Source: Scortum barcoo (Eukaryota; Chordata; Actinopteri; Centrarchiformes; Terapontidae). From it: DNA of 64,000 bases. Shown one piece after another: positions 1-34,700 of the stretch (positions within the stretch are counted from its first letter, which is position 1; each line of letters begins with the position of its first letter). The stretch is from the NCBI GenBank assembly GCA_023238725.1, contig CM041531.1:2640102-2704101 (forward strand). Reading direction: 5' to 3'. Position numbers and translations under genes: made by a program. A model generated the notes under the pieces. That model saw only the letters and a program-made list of their open reading frames with translations, was not told the DNA's origin and did not search any database.

Positions 1-1223
1 TTTCATGGTGTTTCACTCAATTGTTCACATGAAAAGTGACAGAAAAGGTTTTGTAATGAATAAAAAATAAATAAAGAGAGCCGAGAGAGAAGTTTAAACC
101 CTGGTTCATTTCGCCTCTTCACAGCTGATCGATCAGGTCGATGTGAATGTCGGATTGAAATGGTTGGAAATGGTTGGACACAGACGGCCTTTTTTTAGAC
201 ATCAGGAAGGTTTCTGAATCTGTCTGAAGCTCCGACATGCAGCTCTGATGGATTATACTGACAGATTAAAGAGCAATGGATGTTAAAGTCAGATTTAATA
301 TAATAATATTATTATTTATTATAGTGTTTAAAGGGTCAGAATAAAAAAAAAATGTAAGCACTTTGACAAAAAAAGGAAATATTAGAAGTGTGAACGATTG
401 AACTGCGACATTAAAAAGCTTATGTCACTTCTACAACTAAAAGATGGACAAAGAGAGAGAAAGATATTTTAATGCTTTTCCAAAAACATTCATCTTTAAA
501 TACACTGAAATAGTTCGCAGTAAATAAAGAATTAGTATGTGGTATGTAACTGGGACACAGCAGGTATTTATATCAGGAATAATCAGCTAAAGACAGAATA
601 TCTGAGTGTTTACCTTTTCTTACTCACACCAAGTGTTGTGAGCGTCATGTGAGCTGAACTGGGTCAGAAGCATTAATATTATATGTGTCAAATCACTTTC
701 TTTAATTTTCCTTCAACACTGCTGCCGCTGGGGAAATGAATACGAGGTGTTAGCTTTCCACAACTTCATCGAGTCAGAGTAGAAGAAGAAGAATTTACAT
801 TTTGGCCTTCTTCTGCTTTGTGTCCCATCCCCACCTTCTCGTCCTCCACGTCGCCTTTGTTTTAATTTCACAGTCTAACAAACGGAGTGTTTTCACCCAC
901 TTTGTGGCTCAGAGGTAGTTTATTAATCGAGTTATAATGGCCGCCTGTGCCCAGCTCGCATTATCTGTCATATTCTGCGTAAAGGAAGTTTCTAATGAGC
1001 TGCAGACAGGAGATACAGAGTCTGCACCGCTCATAGTCTGTCTGTCTGTCTGTTTCTATATTTAGATGTGGTGTAAACTTATTCCTGAGTGTGTGTGTGT
1101 GTAACTAAGAATTAATATAACCAAAGTCTCGTGGGCGCTGCCGTCTCCAGACTGTCCCCCGTGAGCGTCGAGGCCTCTGATCCGTTCTGCAAGCCGGCTT
1201 TTGTGTAGGCAGACTGCTGCTGC

Positions 1224-1260
<37 letters not shown>

Positions 1261-2962
1261 TGCATGCAAGACTGATGAAAGAAGGAGACACTTCAGCAAA
1301 TGATTAAAGAGCAAAAAGTCTCAGGCAGAATTGGGGGAATTTACGTTTTTTTCTTCGCTAAAACGTTTGTTCATACAAACTGATTTATTGTGCAAACACA
1401 GTTTATCAGGTGAAAGAAACTCACAGTGCTCAGAGACAAACTATCAGATACTTTGGATATTAGTGAATATTGATGTCAGTGATTGATTAGTTTGTATACT
1501 CTGACCGGCAGGGTGTAAAGTGTTGGCCAATTGTAGTTTATGAAAGATAGAACTGCTTTTAAATGCAGATATACCAAAGATACTTCAGGTTAAAGGTAGT
1601 TTTGACCATGAGGGAGCAAAAACAAGTTTATTAACTATAAAATGTTCAAATCAGTATCAGTAACCCCTTTAATAATGAAATGAGAGAAATAAGATCCTGT
1701 ATTGATTATTGTAAACGTTTTCCTCTTTAAACAAACACTGCTGCACTTTAATTCCTCGTTTTATTGTGTTTTATAAGGAAAAATATTATAATAAGACCGA
1801 CAGTCTATAATCATGCTCGCTGCTCAGTTAGGCTCCAACATGCTCGTCATGCCAGGTCACATGTCAGTGGTTTTAGCTTAGCATGTTAACATTTGCCACA
1901 CAAAGCAGAGCTGAGGCTGATGGGATTTCAACCAAATAAATCAGATTCATTTAAATCATTAAATCATTTCAGAGGTTTATGGATGCCAAATATTTGTTGT
2001 CTTCAGGATTTGAGGTTTTTCTCAGTTTCATATCATCATAAACGTGCGAAACGTCTGTTTTTAAATGTTCAGACTAAAGAGTAAATGTATCACCACATGA
2101 CAATTTGTCCTCAGTTTCTGGTATTTAACTGAACAATCACTCGGCCCCTCCAGGCGGTGCCATCACTTCTTCCTTTGAGACATTTAAATCACATATTTTT
2201 CTTACTGTCAATAAATCTCCAAAAAGGACAAAATGTAAAAAGGTGTTTGTCTCTCAGTACTGTCTGACGACCTGTCTGTCACTGGATCCTGTTGAAGAGT
2301 ATAAAGTTGTTTTGTAAAGTCTCAGTAAGTTCCTAAAACTAGTTTTTTAACAAACAAACAGGAGGAAATAGTACGTTTGTTGGGGGACTATTTTCAGCGG
2401 CGGATGAATCCACATTGGGTGTTCTAGTAAGTGGACAGTGTGTGTGTGAGTGTGTGTGTGTGTGTGATTGAGTTAAAATAAACTGAAGTGTGTGTGCTCC
2501 ATGTGATGAAGGAACAATAGTGTGAGTTTTAACAGTTTTTATGTCTCAGAAGAAGAAGAGAGGTCAGGCTGTGGTGTTTTTCTATCTTTTAACAGGGTTT
2601 GTCAACAAAAAGAGAAATTCAGGATGTAAAAACAGAATTACCTTTAACAGGGAAATAAGAATTGGGGAATCTCTCTTTGTTTCTCTTATCCATCACCTCC
2701 TCGTCCTTACGTCTCCTTCAGACTCTTTCCTCCTCCTCTTCTCACTCGATGTTTGAGTAGGTGCTTAAAATGCATTTTACTAATGTTCCTCAGCCACGTT
2801 TCTTTTTTTTGCATCATTCTCGTGTCTCCTTTTTCAAGCTTAAATGACACGTCTGAAACTTTGAGTCACTTGACTTCGCTTAAACGCCGAGCAGCTGAGA
2901 ACAAAGCCTCTGTCTTTATCGTTGACTATAAGTGTGTGTGTGTGTGTGTGTGTTTTGTGCAG
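1..2962 (+). other. megf11: megf11 intron (upstream part)
   Basis: Noncoding DNA upstream of the first visible megf11 exon. No EGF-coding exon could be found in it. It holds a (TG)/(AC) run near 1226-1258, a dispersed repeat at about 2335-2530, and a (GT)n tract ending 9 nt before the exon. The intron must continue left of the window. Confidence 0.7.
2335..2530 (-). repeat. dispersed repeat family R1, copy 1
   Basis: Shares its layout and wording with copies near 22570-22860 and 32340-32500 in the opposite orientation: a run like 'actattttcagcg' with a 'gatgaatcc' block, a TG-rich centre, then 'gatgaaggaaca'. Three copies in 30 kb indicate an interspersed repeat. Family name not known to me. 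Confidence 0.6.
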
Positions 2963-25301
<22,339 letters not shown>

Positions 25302-26339
25302 ACCCCACCCCCCAAAAAAAATGGACCAGAGCTCCCAGATCATCCAGAACCAGGATGAAATGGGACATGTGAAAAGATGTGTTTAGTTTTTCAGCACTGA
25401 TAGACTTTCAGAGGATAACAGACAACTTTTGTTACCTGATATTTATCTATTTATTCCTGTGAGAGTGTGAAAGAGGCGAAGATCTCCTCGCAGTGCTGCC
25501 GTTTGACATTTTATCGCTGTTTTTTTCCAAACTGTTTCTGTGCCAGTCACTTCTGCATATTTGTGTTCCCCCTCATCAACGAAACATCACCAGAGGGAGT
25601 ATCCACGTCACGTATGCACACAAGTTTTTTTCTGGTACGCTGACCTCTTTGTCCTTTTTGAGAAGTCGGGAGATGGAAAGTCAAGGACTATCACAAAAGA
25701 AGTAAGTTCCTGATGTAAAGTTGTCTGGGTTGGACTATTTCTTAAAACAGGAGTTAAGCTTAAAAGAAAACATGCGTGCCAAAGACGAGACCTGGACTAA
25801 TACCTGGACTGAGCAGAGCTATTGAACTTGTACAAAGACGAAGCATCATCTGGGCATTAAGCAGTGCAAACTAACTCGAGAGGACAAGATGCTCATTAAT
25901 CCAATAATGTCCCAAAAAAAAAAAAAAAAAGGGATTCAGAAAAGTATGTGAACAAATGCACACAAACTGCAGCCTGGTCAGATTTACACTACCTGTACAG
26001 TTCTGGTATTTTTACACATCGTTTCTTATTTCCTGTTTACATATTTAAAGATCCTGACGGGATCCATATTTTCTCTCTGAAAACTTATCTTTTTGTATGT
26101 ACTGTAGATGAAGTGGTGTATTGGCTGTACACTTACTGTACACTAGTGATTATTATTATTATTGTGATTTTCTTTTCTCAAGCTTAATACACATGCATGC
26201 CAAAGATTATTCAAGATATAATAGTTATCCAGGAATCTCCTAATTATGTCCTTTGGTGCAAACTGATTATTGTCATCTGACTGTCTCAACATGGAAACGA
26301 TTCCAAACTGAAATGTGCTTTTTGGGAATATGTCAGTTG

Positions 26340-26665
26340 TAGGCCTGCAACTAATGATTATTTTCATTAGTAATTAATGTTATGATTGTTTTTCCAATTA
26401 ATCAATTAATGGTTTGATCTATAAAATGTCATAAAATTCTGAAAAATGTCCATCAAATGTCTGAAAGAAAGAAAGAAGTTGTCTTTTAAATGTCTTGTTT
26501 TGTCCCAAACCTAAAGATATTAGAGCTACTGTGACATGAGAAAGAAAAGGAGCTACTTTTTACAATTTTGCCTGAAGAATTATTTAAGAAATCATAAAAA
26601 TAGTTGGAGATTTATTTTTTGTTGATTGATTAATTGACTAATCATTTCAATGCTCTGCTCTAATG
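26340..26665. mobile_element. hAT-like MITE, family R4, copy 1
   Basis: Starts 'gcctgcaactaatgattatt', contains 'tctataaaatgtca' and 'cttgttttgtcccaaacc', ends 'tgattaattgactaatcatt'. The inverted A/T-rich ends and core match a very common nonautonomous family of teleosts. A second copy in opposite orientation is at 49395-49710. Short, no ORF. Confidence 0.65.
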
Positions 26666-27095
26666 CAGTGATGTATTTGTTGCAATGAGGTCAAAAGTGG
26701 TGGCACTCTACAGTCAAAGATCTTAATACTACCACTTTAATTTACTTCAGTGTCCTCCTGGACTCTGTTCTCAAACACAATGAAAATCTGTTTCGGATCT
26801 TGTTGTGGCAACTATTTCTCACCTAACGGATTAAATAGAGCCATAATGTGTAAAATCCTGCTTAAATGTCAGCTTTGTTAGAAATGTTGATAATTATACT
26901 TTGGCAAATAGCAATAACAGGACATGTTGACAATCAGATGTAAAACAGCTTTGTTTTCCCATGTTTCCCTACTTTTGCTCCATTTGCTCAAACTTTATCT
27001 TGCTCGTATGTCTTTTTCTTCAACTTTGATCCAAAGGCTACAGTAGATGTATCGCGTGCTGCTTGTTGGTCTTTTTGTTTTCGAGCCCTAAACTT

Positions 27096-27101
27096 AATAA
27101 A
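27096..27101 (+). promoter_or_regulatory. megf11: polyadenylation signal AATAAA, megf11
   Basis: Canonical hexamer followed by a GT-rich stretch ('gttgtcat', 'gggagtggtgtcatgtctc') suitable as a downstream element. Confidence 0.6.
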
Positions 27102-27120
27102 GTTGTCATAGCTCAGGGGA

Positions 27121-28905
27121 GTGGTGTCATGTCTCATAATAATATCTTACATATCACCTTTAATTCAGAGAAGCATAGCCAAAATAGTTTCTGGCTGTAA
27201 GAGCATTTAGAGATATAATTGTGTGTCATCTGCATAGAAGTTGTTTTTGACATTTTGCTGACTGGTTATCTTGTTCAGAGAGAACATATATAAAGAGAAA
27301 AGGACCCATAATCAGTATTAAGGTTCTGTAATATGAAATCACCTTGAAAACAAACAAAAAAACTTTATCGCCCTGTATTTTAAGGCTTAATGAGACTCAC
27401 CTTCTACATAATTTATTTTGTGAGTGCACTGATAAAGGGTTGACCACACTGGCCTCATCTCAAGTACTGTATAGCAATAAAATATATTTTAATTTAGCCA
27501 TTTGAGCACAATGATCTAATACATCCCTGAAAATGCCACGTTTAGTTTTGCCTCAAGAAACAGAAAACAGACCTGATTCCAAACAACCTGAAAGTCTGAA
27601 TGGTTCATAAGATCAGAAGGGTATTTAGTACTAAACCAATAACTTATTCATTAACTGACAGGATTTAGAAATTAATGCTTTGACAAATTCTTTGAAAAAC
27701 TTCAGGCACATCCAATCCAAATTTCTACAAAGCACTTTGCACTTTGTGCTTGTAAAATTGTTTGCCGTCTGCATAATTACAATAACTTATTTTGTTGTTT
27801 TCCATTTTAGTACTATAAAATGATAAATATCTCCTTAACATCCACATGCTAACATTATCATGGTGAGCATTTTAGCATGGTAACATTAGCATTTAGCTGT
27901 TAGCAGGGTTGCAGACGTGTGTTGTCACATTACATAATATTTTCAGACAAGCTACACATGTCAGATACCTTCATCACATAAAGTTTAAACTATTGCTACA
28001 TGTCTGTCAGAGGCCAGAGGACATTTGTGTGAAGAAAGTGTAAATAATAAAAAACAGTGATTACTAAATGTAGTTTCAGGGTTTTGGTTCTTGCTGGGAC
28101 TTACTTAAAGAGATCGTTTAATGTCATTAACGACACCTGATCTTCTCCCAAGGACGAAGGGTTTTTGTAAATCAATTTTCTGATTAATTAGCTAATTTAC
28201 TGACGCTTTATCTTGTTTGTCCTGTACGTTTACTGTTATATCCTCAGGAGGACTTTGTAATTTTGTACTAATTAAAGAGAAAATGGAGATAGTGTAAAAA
28301 AAAGTACACTCATTAATTTGGGTTTGTGAGAAAAAAAGTCAGTTATACAGAAGAAAACACAGTTCACAGTTCACACAAACTGCTGCTAAAATTTTATACT
28401 ACGACTGTTTAATCAAATGCTGTTTCTGTTGTGTCGTCTATAAAAAGTTCACATACTAAATTAAATCATAATTTACCGAAGCATCTTTAAAGTTTTGTCA
28501 ACCAGCTCTCAAACACAAAACTTGAATCTGTGATGATCTAAAACAAAGCAAATCCTCCCATCTGAAAATTATTCAGCATTTTTGCTTCATAAATGATAAA
28601 AAGTATTGTGAAATTGATATTCTGTCGAGCAGCTAATTATTTCAGCAATTTAACAGATGAATTGTTTCAGCTCTGATCTCAATGAGATCAATTAAAGCCA
28701 AATTAAATGTTAATTTATAACATGTATGTAAGTTTTGAATTGCAGAAACAAATTTTACTATTTCTTATTAGTCCTGAGGTGCACTTAGTAAAATGCTGTT
28801 AAATGAGCAAATAACTGGAAGTGTAGTAATTGAACAGTGTCCCTATCATTAGTCTGTTCACAGTAATTAGATGACGTGACAACAGAAGTAAACACAACAT
28901 CATAT
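27121..28905. other. intergenic, between converging megf11 and rab11a
   Basis: AT-rich sequence. 27830-27915 has 'cacatgctaacatt/ggtaacattagcattta', the gctaac-type fish repeat unit. 28560-28680 resembles a MITE end. No gene seen. Confidence 0.6.
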
Positions 28906-31654
28906 AAAGGTTTATGACTGGTGCGCTTTATTAAGATGAATTGATAACTTAAGATATAGACACAATTGTACAATTTATCAATCTGTACAAAACATAAAAC
29001 CATTCATTTTGACCCCCCTCTCACATTTAACCCTCCAAATTCATTGAAATGACATCATTTCACTCTTACACGTTTACACTGGAATTACAGTCAGTTATAG
29101 AATTCAATATAGTAAAAAAACAAAAGAAAAAAAAGAAATCAAAACACACTTAAAAAAAACACAGAACAATGGAGGTACATGAGACAGGATCAGAAATCAT
29201 ATTTTCATAAGAAAAAGGAATCACTTCTTCGACAGATTTGCCAGCTAGCGAGTGGAGAGACTCGGCTGGCGGCGCCGTCTGTTCGAAACAAAAACGCCAT
29301 TGGCACTTCCAGCCGGGCTCGCTCACTCCGGAGCTACCGATCTACCCTCTGCCTCTAAACACACACATACACACACACCGAGTGCAGGCATTGTATATGT
29401 CCGCTAACACCGTCACACACTGACACGGCTATAAACCTGGAAATTCAACAGGACACACACTCGGGAGTTTTAGCAGGTAGGTTGTTAGCGAGGCATCTGT
29501 CAGTTTTTGTTTTTTCAGACGGGGACTGGGCACAAACAAACAACTAGCTTCGTTAAGCACGTCGTCCCAAGCTAGCCACGCCGGCAGATTTCATGGACAG
29601 TAATGACAATGTTAGCTACGTAAGGCGATACGACATGGAGTTGCAGTCGTACAGAAAGCCATGCATTGTGTTGAAGTCAGAGGCAGCTCGGTGTACGTAG
29701 GCGTTATGTGACGGAGGAGGGGGTGGGGTAGGGGGGCAGACGAAGCAAAGTTATTGGTTAAAAAAAGGAGGCGGGTACGATGGTGAGTTGTTAGCAGGTG
29801 AATGAGAGGCGTTTTCGGACAGGTACGCGTGGTTGAGGAGGCACTGTGACCAGACGTTAGCAAGGAAGTGGCTGAATCCCTCCAGTTTTTTCCTCACGTT
29901 CGGGTTTTTAAAGCTCGACAGCTTCGTCAAACCTTTTTTTGTGTGTGTGTCAGTTAGAGGATTTAAGAAAAGACCTTTGAGACTCAGCCGAACTTTATAT
30001 TTTGGTTTCTGAAAAAAAAAAAAAAAAAGTGGCAAAAGTGGCACCGTCCAATGTGGGGAAAAAAAAAAAAAAAGGTCCAGATTCTCGTTGTGCAGTGAAG
30101 ATCTAATCCTAGACAAGAACACAAGTTTACTAGATCAACTATTAAGGTTCAGTGCAACAGTTTGACACGCTCATGAAATCCAACCTAGTGGGCGATGATT
30201 CATTTCCTGCTTCCTCAGTGCGTCCTAACTTCAATTCTGTGGTTACATGCAAAGCATCATTCGCCGACGACAGGAGAGGTTTGATTATAATATTACCGAG
30301 TATCATAAGAACGTCATACGAGACAGAATAATACCTCAGTTACTCATACTTTTAGCTGTTTTTTTTATTCCTTCATTTGCTATATAAGTGCACTAAGAAA
30401 ACAAAAAATCCAAACAGCCATGTGCTAGTTTCTGCATAGTTGTAGTCAGATATTTAAAAAATGAATGCATACTGTTCTCCTAATGTTGGAGCGGGAAAGC
30501 CTGGCGGACTAATGTGTCTTCGATCAGAAAATCCTTCTCAGTATAAAGCATGACTTCCCTTCCGTGTGACGCCGCGCTGACGTAAAGTGGGACGAATCCA
30601 AATGTACAGGAGTTGTGTTCAGCTTTCACGGTGACAGGCTAAAAATTGCACACCCTCAAGGCAATGATAGTGTTCCACATTAAGAGTCCAGGTCGAGGAG
30701 TCTTTTTTACCCGATAAAACATGCAGCACAGCAGAGTGCCATCTTTAAAACGACATGCAAAGCTGGCCCGAACCTGCCACCTGCTGCAAACACGGTGACG
30801 ACGACGACAACAGTGACGGCGACGACGCTCGTGAGGCTGCGCGCTTACATGCAAGCTCACACCCGGCCTTTTCCACTGCGCAAACTGAAGCTCGGCATTC
30901 GCAAAAAAAAATTTCTACGTTTCACTAGCATCATATTCACAGCAATCAGATCAAATGGCATGACACTACCGGAGGACGCGTGTCTACACGGCGCTCCGTA
31001 CATCCACGTTTCCAAAACAGTACATTGCACTAAAGAGGAGGGGGGGGGAGCCTAAAATGACAAGAGGAGAAGCTTGTATATAGGAATACACTTCAGAGCA
31101 ACTTTGATGTGCTTTAAATTCATATATACCTAGTAGTAGATATGATACAAGACAGAGAAAGATCATAAAAAACGTGAAGAAATCAACATGAGCACAAAGA
31201 ATGAAGAGAAGAAAACAAATCACATTCATATATTAAGACATTTTCGTGACATGTCAGCGCATCTACAGTAATGAAATCTAAAGTGATATGAAATGCCTGC
31301 TGCCTGCTGTCCTGCAGTTGCCTAACGACAGAGGGGCTCTGCTTAGGGGGCCACCCCACGCGGTGACTTCTTATACTGGGATATATTAACCTGGGAAGGG
31401 GGTGGGGTGGAGGAGGGGTCTGGGTGGGGGGAGGCAGGTACAGGTGGGTGCAGAGTCTGGGTCACAGCCCGGAGAGCTGTGGCTCTCGTCCTGCCCCACA
31501 CCGCACAGTACGCCGAGGCAGTCCTATTTTCTGAGGGCGGGGGCTGAGTGAGCTGGGAAAAGGGAGGGAGGAAAGGGAGGGGCTGTGGAGAGACGAGGGA
31601 GGGAGGGGGGAGAAAAAGGGGGGAGGAAGGGGTAGCAGCAGATCCTCGGCCGGG
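28906..31654 (-). other. rab11a: rab11a 3' UTR (inferred, up to 2.7 kb)
   Basis: Between the rab11a stop and the distal signal there is no other gene. The sequence has G/A-rich and T-rich runs, a GACGAC run at about 30794-30827 and two long A runs (30011-30028, 30058-30073). The minus-strand open frames of 80-120 codons here are low complexity and lack any family resemblance. Confidence 0.45.
28927..28932 (-). promoter_or_regulatory. rab11a: polyadenylation signal AATAAA (distal), rab11a
   Basis: Minus-strand AATAAA (TTTATT on +). A proximal alternative is at 30364-30369. Choice unproven. Confidence 0.45.
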
Positions 31655-31791
31655 CTAGATGTTCTGACAGCACTGCATCTTTGGTTTGTTCTCGGTGGGC
31701 TGCACCTGGATGTTGACCACGTTGTTGCTGGGGGACATGTCGCTCTCCTGACGCTCCGACATCTGCTTCTGGGACACGATGCGGTAGATCT
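31655..31791 (-). CDS. rab11a: rab11a exon 5 and stop
   Basis: 137 nt, acceptor AG at 31792-31793 (minus), TAG stop at 31655-31657. Encodes EIYRIVSQKQMSERQE through ENKPKMQCCQNI: hypervariable tail plus the double-Cys prenylation end. Confidence 0.97.
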
Positions 31792-34700
31792 CTGATGGGG
31801 GAGAAAATGGGGGGGTTAAGGCGTGATTTAGCATGTTTACCTCTGTCCACGTCTCGTTCACATTCTGCCATCGCAAACCGTGAATGTATTATGTACTAAA
31901 CCAGTTCAGGACAATAAATTTAGCTCGACGTCTCGGCTGGCGAACGACATGGATGTGACGAAGCAGAGCGACTTCTGCTGAGAGGAAATTAACGTTTGTT
32001 CCTAAGGCTGCCAGGTGACAGGAAGCAGATTGTGATGAGATAAAACTGTCATAGCGGACATTTCTCATGCAAATCGTTCTACCAGTGAGACGAGATGATT
32101 TTCACAATATAATTTTAATCTGAGCTGGGACGAGATGATGCCTTCAGTTTAATTTAAATTCATTTTTCACATGTAGATTTTTCACCAGTTTTAAAAATGT
32201 GGTTCAACATGTACAAGCTGTCTGTAATGGTATAAAGCACTAACTGACACTAAAATGTCTCTAAACGAGGCGACTGATTTTTTTTCCTGAAGTTTCCTGT
32301 GACCACTTCATGTCTCATCTGGACGAAAAAGCTGCTGTAGTTTATTTTGACTCAATCACACACACCATGCTGCTACAAATACTCACTACAGCACCACACA
32401 AGGATTCATGAAAATAGTCAACAAATACACTATTTTCTCCTGTTTGAGTAACATTTGATAAAAAACTACAGAGCAGCTGTTTCAGGAAATGAACAGGTTT
32501 TATTTGTTAAAGATGTACTTCTTCTGAACAAAGTCAGAAAGTACTTCACTAGTGTGAGTCACTAAGTTGACTCTATATTAGTTTCATTTATATCTTTATT
32601 ACTTCCTCTGTGGAGGCTCTTTTCATGATGTTACAGGACGAGCACTTTTACTCAGCTGGAGCTCCATCAGCACAAACTGAACCTAATGCAGTTTCATCGT
32701 TGCTCAACTCACTTGTGATAAGAAAACGTTGCCACTCCTAAAGCTGAGCGTTATGTCATAAAGTTAATCCAGAGGAGCTCTGTTTGTCTGTTTCTGCCTG
32801 GCAACAGAAGTTCACTCCACACCTGACTTCCCCCGCAGTTATCACCCTCATAAAAACCACACTCCTCCGAGCGCGGTGATAAAAACAGCTGTAACAAGAA
32901 CAACTGCTGAACTGTGGCTCGTTTCCTCAATAAAAGTCTGCTGACGCTATTTTTTTGCGTGTATTTAAAAGTCAAAGAAGCGAACAATGAGTCGGTTTTG
33001 ATGGACGAACCTGTCAGGATGGTCTGGAAGGCCGTCTCAACGTTGGTAGAGTCCAGAGCCGACGTCTCCAGGAAAGATAACCCATTCTTCTCTGCGGAGG
33101 GAAACAGGAGCTTTAACCGAGTTTTCAAATGTCACATTCCACAGATAGCAGACCAGTCTGACCCATCCAGCAGAAAAAACAGATAACATACGTTAACACT
33201 AATCATGGAGAACACGCTTATTTATCATTTTAATAAATGCTCCATATTTTGGTGAATAAAGTTTTAAACTGTTCTTGTGTTGTTTTATATGATTTTTACG
33301 ATAAAATCTAATATATTAGAAATTATTTCAATAATCAGAGTTCTGTTTCTGTTGTTCTGACTTTTGTGTTGTCTGTCTTCTGTAGTTTCTAACTTATTTT
33401 AGGTGCTGCCTCTTTTTCTGGTTAAATAATAAAACTATAATATAAATAGTAGATAATAATAGAATCAAATCATCATACCGGCGAAAGCTCGCGCCTCGTC
33501 GGTGGGGACGGCCCGGAGGTGACGCAGGTCGCTCTTGTTGCCCACCAGCATGATGACGATGTTGCTGTCGGCGTGATCTCTCAGCTCCTTCAGCCAGCGC
33601 TCCACGTTCTCGTAGGTTAGATGTTTGGCGATGTCATAGACCAGCAGAGCCCCCACTGCCCCGCGGTAATACCTGCAGCACAGGACAGGATACAGCAGGG
33701 GGGCAGGGGGCACGAGGGGGTGTCATTAACCTGATGTCAGCCTCTAACAATGTGATCAGCTTCATACTGTTGTTTCAGTTTGAGTAAAATTACAGGAAAT
33801 CAGAGCTGAAAGGTCACAAAATAGACACTGTGTTGTCCCCCCAACTTCACTACTTCCTTCCAGCTGATTCATGATCTGCTACAGAGATCATCTGCACAAC
33901 AGGACTCAGCTGTTCAAATGTTTCGGACTATATCTTTGCACATTTGTAATATTCTTTAAAAGTTTATTCTGTGACCTTTTTTAGATTATTTTTATTTTTT
34001 TATGTACAGTTTTCTGTATCAAAACACATTTCCTTGTATATGAAAACCTTTGTGTCAATAAACCTGATTCTGAGAAAAGAAAAAGTAAAAAAAAAACGTT
34101 GGGACATTGAAATTTTTACTTCATCCTGTCACTAAAACACTGTCAAACACTAAAACCTGCGTTGAGCGAATCAAAGTTAATCCTGAGAATAAAACCTAAG
34201 ATTATAAAGCTTTTATCTCATTGTTTTGGTTTTTCATTTCTTCACTCTATGACTCTTTTGTCCTGTGTGGGTAAGTAAGCAATAAGCCCTGAGAGGTTGA
34301 TGATTACAGTGACTTTAGAACAACTAATGGGCGTTTTTAGGCACTATATCGATCAATTAGCTTTGTTTATATGGCGCATTTCATACGTCAGTGCAAAGTT
34401 TTTATAAAATGTTAGCTAATGATCATCTGCTAAGGTTAAAGTTACGTCTCCTCCTGATGTTTCTGCTCTACATTCAGTTCCTGAAAAGACGTCTGCAGGC
34501 GTCTCCACAACTACCTCACTTTGACTAAAAGCTGTCAATCATGATACCACGCCCACTTTTTATAGCATCAAATAACTAATTACAGTCAAACTGATCAGAA
34601 AAATGAACACTTGAACAAACATCAGCGTGATAAGAACTATGTAAAATGACAGAATCCATCTTTAGGAAACATTTATTTGACATAATTTTTTTAGTCTGTC

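Larger units (their letters stand above)
25302..27120 (+). other. megf11: megf11 3' UTR (inferred)
   Basis: From the stop to the first good AATAAA (27096-27101). No ORF. A MITE-like element lies inside at 26340-26665. End inferred from the signal only. Confidence 0.6.

Noticed and set aside
1062..1314. Minus-strand open frames with poly-Cys-Val
   Set aside because: Translated (TG)n/(AC)n microsatellite; no family resemblance. Same for similar frames at 2753-3218, 7187-7431 and 15216-15643 outside the real exons.
29612..30122. Minus-strand frames of 83-123 codons
   Set aside because: Within the inferred rab11a 3' UTR; low complexity (Phe and Pro runs from A/T and C tracts).
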